DNA from: JBDSTZ01 sp039927975
GTDB lineage: Bacteria; Pseudomonadota; Gammaproteobacteria; Burkholderiales; Burkholderiaceae_D
Assembly (NCBI GenBank): GCA_039927975.1
Contig: JBDSTZ010000628.1
Coordinates: forward strand, 1 to 6,077
Direction of reading: 5' to 3'
DNA: 6,077 bases
The notes beneath the pieces are model-generated. The model did not search any database. It was not told the origin of the DNA and worked only from the letters and a program-made list of their open reading frames with translations. Below are positions 4,147 to 6,077 of the stretch, one piece after another; position 1 is the first letter of the stretch, and every line of letters begins with the position of its first letter. The translations under genes and the position numbers were made by a program.

Positions 4147-5331
4147 ATGACATATGCAAAGCGACTTCAAGCCTTGATGCTCGGTCTGGCAGTGACGGCC
4201 AGCCTCCCGGCGATGGCTGAGCCGGAAGTATTGGGCCGCTCGGTACCGCACCAGATGAACCTGCAAACGCCAGTCACCAAGATTGCCAGCGAAATCTACG
4301 ACTTGCACACCTGGATGATGGTCGTCTGCGTCGTCATCTTCGTCGCCGTGTTCGGCGTGATGTTCTACTCGGTGTTCAAGCACCGCCGCTCGCTCGGCCA
4401 CAAGCCGGCCACCTTCCACGAATCGACCGCGGTGGAAATCGCCTGGACCGTCGTGCCTTTCCTGATCGTCATCGGGATGGCGCTGCCGGCCACCAAGACC
4501 GTGGTCGCCATGAAAGACACCTCGAACGCCGACCTGACCATCAAGGCCACCGGTATGCAGTGGAAATGGGGCTACGACTACCTCAAGGGCGAAGGCGAGG
4601 GCATTTCCTTCCTGTCGAACCTGTCGACCCCGCGCGCGCAAGTGGGTTCCCCTGGCGCCGAGCCGACCGAAAAACGCGGCGAGAACTACCTGATCGAAGT
4701 CGACAATGAAGTCGTGGTTCCGGTCAACAAGAAGGTGCGCATCGTCCTCACCGCCAACGACGTCATCCACGCCTGGTGGATTCCGGCCTTCGGCGTCAAG
4801 CAGGATGCGATTCCCGGCTTCGTGCGCGACACCTGGTTCCGCGCCGAGAAAATCGGCACCTTCCGCGGCAATTGCGCCGAGCTGTGCGGCAAGGAACACG
4901 CCTTCATGCCAATCGTCGTGAAAGTCGTTTCGGCCGAGGATTACACCGCATGGGTGGCTGGCAAGCAGAAGGAAATGGCGGCCCTGGCCGACGATCCGGC
5001 CAAGGTCTGGACCATCGACGAACTCAAAACCAAGGGCGAGAAAGTCTACGCCAGCAATTGCGTGGTCTGCCACCAGGCCACCGGCAAGGGCGTGCCGGGC
5101 GCGTTCGCCTCGCTCGACGGTTCGCCGGTCGTGAACGGTCCGAAGGCTGAACAAATCGACGTGCTCCTGCACGGCAAGAAGAGCGGCAAGTTCCCGTCCG
5201 AAATGCCAGCATGGAAGCAATTGTCGGATTCGGATATCGCGGCGGTGATCACCTACACCCGCAATAACTGGTCGAACAAGGCGGCGGAAAACATCGTTCA
5301 ACCAGCCGATATCCTGGCTGCACGTAAATAA
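4147..5331 (+). CDS. coxB: Cytochrome c oxidase subunit II with fused cytochrome c domain
   Basis: Subunit II accepts electrons from cytochrome c through its binuclear CuA centre and passes them to subunit I of the aa3/caa3-type terminal oxidase in the inner membrane. The 394-residue product has a signal peptide ending near AMA (24), two membrane helices (about 55-77 and 97-118) and a periplasmic cupredoxin domain. The CuA ligands are H208, C243, E245 (backbone), C247, H251 and M254 (CAELCGKEHAFM). A C-terminal cytochrome c domain follows, with CVVCH (305-309) and a likely axial Met353 in EMPAW. The aromatic WKWGYDY segment (139-145) resembles the conserved electron-entry region. ATG 4147 was chosen because it gives a proper signal peptide and GGGGA lies just upstream; the open frame extends further upstream but that part looks non-coding. 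coxA follows after 25 bp. The fused haem domain suggests the enzyme carries its own c-type electron donor. Confidence 0.97.
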   Translation: MTYAKRLQALMLGLAVTASLPAMAEPEVLGRSVPHQMNLQTPVTKIASEIYDLHTWMMVVCVVIFVAVFGVMFYSVFKHRRSLGHKPATFHESTAVEIAWTVVPFLIVIGMALPATKTVVAMKDTSNADLTIKATGMQWKWGYDYLKGEGEGISFLSNLSTPRAQVGSPGAEPTEKRGENYLIEVDNEVVVPVNKKVRIVLTANDVIHAWWIPAFGVKQDAIPGFVRDTWFRAEKIGTFRGNCAELCGKEHAFMPIVVKVVSAEDYTAWVAGKQKEMAALADDPAKVWTIDELKTKGEKVYASNCVVCHQATGKGVPGAFASLDGSPVVNGPKAEQIDVLLHGKKSGKFPSEMPAWKQLSDSDIAAVITYTRNNWSNKAAENIVQPADILAARK

Positions 5332-5356
5332 TAGATTGCGGGAATAGGAAGACATC

Positions 5357-6077
5357 ATGAGCTCAAGCACACTCGATCACGCGCACGGTCACGATCACGA
5401 CCATAGCCACGACCACCCGCACGGCCTGTCGCGCTGGTTGTTCGCGACCAACCATAAAGACATCGGTACCCTCTACCTGTGGTTCTCGCTCATCATGCTG
5501 CTGTCCGGCGGCGTGCTGGCGCTGATGATCCGCAGCGAGCTGTTCCGTCCTGGCCTGCAATTCTTCCAGCCGGAATTCTTTAACCAGCTCACCACCATGC
5601 ACGGCCTGGTGATGGTGTTCGGCGCCATCATGCCGGCCTTCGTCGGCTTCGCCAACTGGATGATCCCGCTGCAAGTGGGCGCCTCCGACATGGCGTTCGC
5701 CCGCATGAACAACTTCTCGTTCTGGCTGCTGCCGCCCGCGGCGACCCTGCTGGCGACCTCGTTCTTCGTGCCTGGCGGCGCCACCGCCGCTGGCTGGACC
5801 CTGTACGCGCCGCTGTCGACCCAGATGGGACCCGGCATGGACATGGCGATTTTCGCGATGCACCTGATGGGCGCCTCGTCGATCATGGGTTCGATCAACA
5901 TCGTCGTCACCATCCTGAACATGCGCGCTCCCGGCATGACCCTGATGAAGATGCCGATGTTCTGCTGGACCTGGCTGATCACCGCCTACCTGCTGATCGC
6001 CGTGATGCCAGTACTGGCCGGCGCCATCACCATGACCCTGACCGACCGTCACTTCGGCACCTCGTTCTTTAACGCTG
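5357..6077 (+). CDS. coxA: Cytochrome c oxidase subunit I (partial, C-terminus off the right edge)
   Basis: This is the catalytic haem-copper subunit, which reduces oxygen to water at the haem a3-CuB site and pumps protons across the inner membrane. The visible 240 codons begin at ATG 5357, with AGGAAG about 8 bases upstream, and have no stop before the window end. The conserved entry WLFATNHKDIGTLYLWF (27-43) follows a short tail. H82 in TTMHG is the low-spin haem a ligand, and D111 with N118/N119 (SDMAFARMNN) matches the D proton channel. The GAITMTLTDRHFGTSFF segment ends the visible part, just before the CuB and haem a3 ligands. Residues 8-22 of the tail are histidine at every second position, alternating with small or acidic residues. 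The gene is clearly in an operon with coxB. The haem a3/CuB ligands, K-channel residues and the rest of the operon lie outside the window. Confidence 0.97.
   Translation, partial: MSSSTLDHAHGHDHDHSHDHPHGLSRWLFATNHKDIGTLYLWFSLIMLLSGGVLALMIRSELFRPGLQFFQPEFFNQLTTMHGLVMVFGAIMPAFVGFANWMIPLQVGASDMAFARMNNFSFWLLPPAATLLATSFFVPGGATAAGWTLYAPLSTQMGPGMDMAIFAMHLMGASSIMGSINIVVTILNMRAPGMTLMKMPMFCWTWLITAYLLIAVMPVLAGAITMTLTDRHFGTSFFNA

Noticed and set aside
4120..5370. Minus-strand open frame of 416 codons opposite coxB
   Set aside because: It exactly mirrors coxB, and its product is a His/Asp/Gly/Val-rich shadow with no recognisable domain.
5363..6052. Minus-strand open frame opposite coxA
   Set aside because: The plus strand encodes unmistakable cytochrome oxidase subunit I in this stretch; the antisense product is a low-complexity shadow.

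Overview
The window is a high-GC, typical bacterial chromosomal segment. Protein similarity and gene order (comF next to trmL, a BioC-type methyltransferase divergent from comF, then a cytochrome c oxidase operon whose subunit II carries a fused cytochrome c domain) suggest a betaproteobacterium of the order Burkholderiales, probably Oxalobacteraceae (Massilia/Duganella-like). The family-level placement is inferred from memory of such genomes, not from a search.

Left half (1-2596, all minus strand). Reading in the direction of transcription, the order is comF (competence-type phosphoribosyltransferase with four zinc-finger-like CxxC pairs), trmL (tRNA wobble-base 2'-O-methyltransferase, starting at TTG behind a strong ribosome binding site), an unrecognised 150-residue protein, and two nearly abutting genes. 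The second of those two runs off the left edge. Both products carry a segment like the end of the pro-kumamolisin (S53/S8 protease propeptide) fold, and the two segments align to each other without gaps. The unrecognised gene and this pair look like an accessory block beside housekeeping genes.

Middle (2597-3585). A short divergent regulatory gap separates comF from a plus-strand BioC-family methyltransferase, probably the malonyl-ACP O-methyltransferase of biotin synthesis. No other bio genes are in the window.

Intergenic region (3586-4146, 561 bp). No protein gene is credible here. It holds a long perfect-core GC hairpin without a U-tract, a sigma70-like promoter with a perfect TATAAT, a nested stem-loop just after the predicted transcription start, and a hairpin followed by five Ts about 90 bp before coxB. 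This could be a structured and perhaps attenuated leader of the cox operon, or a separate small RNA gene of about 180 nt.

Right end (4147-6077, plus strand). coxB (caa3-type subunit II with CuA and haem c sites) is followed 25 bp later by coxA (haem-copper subunit I, cut by the window edge). They form the start of an aerobic terminal oxidase operon. The CoxA N-terminus has histidine at every second residue from 8 to 22.
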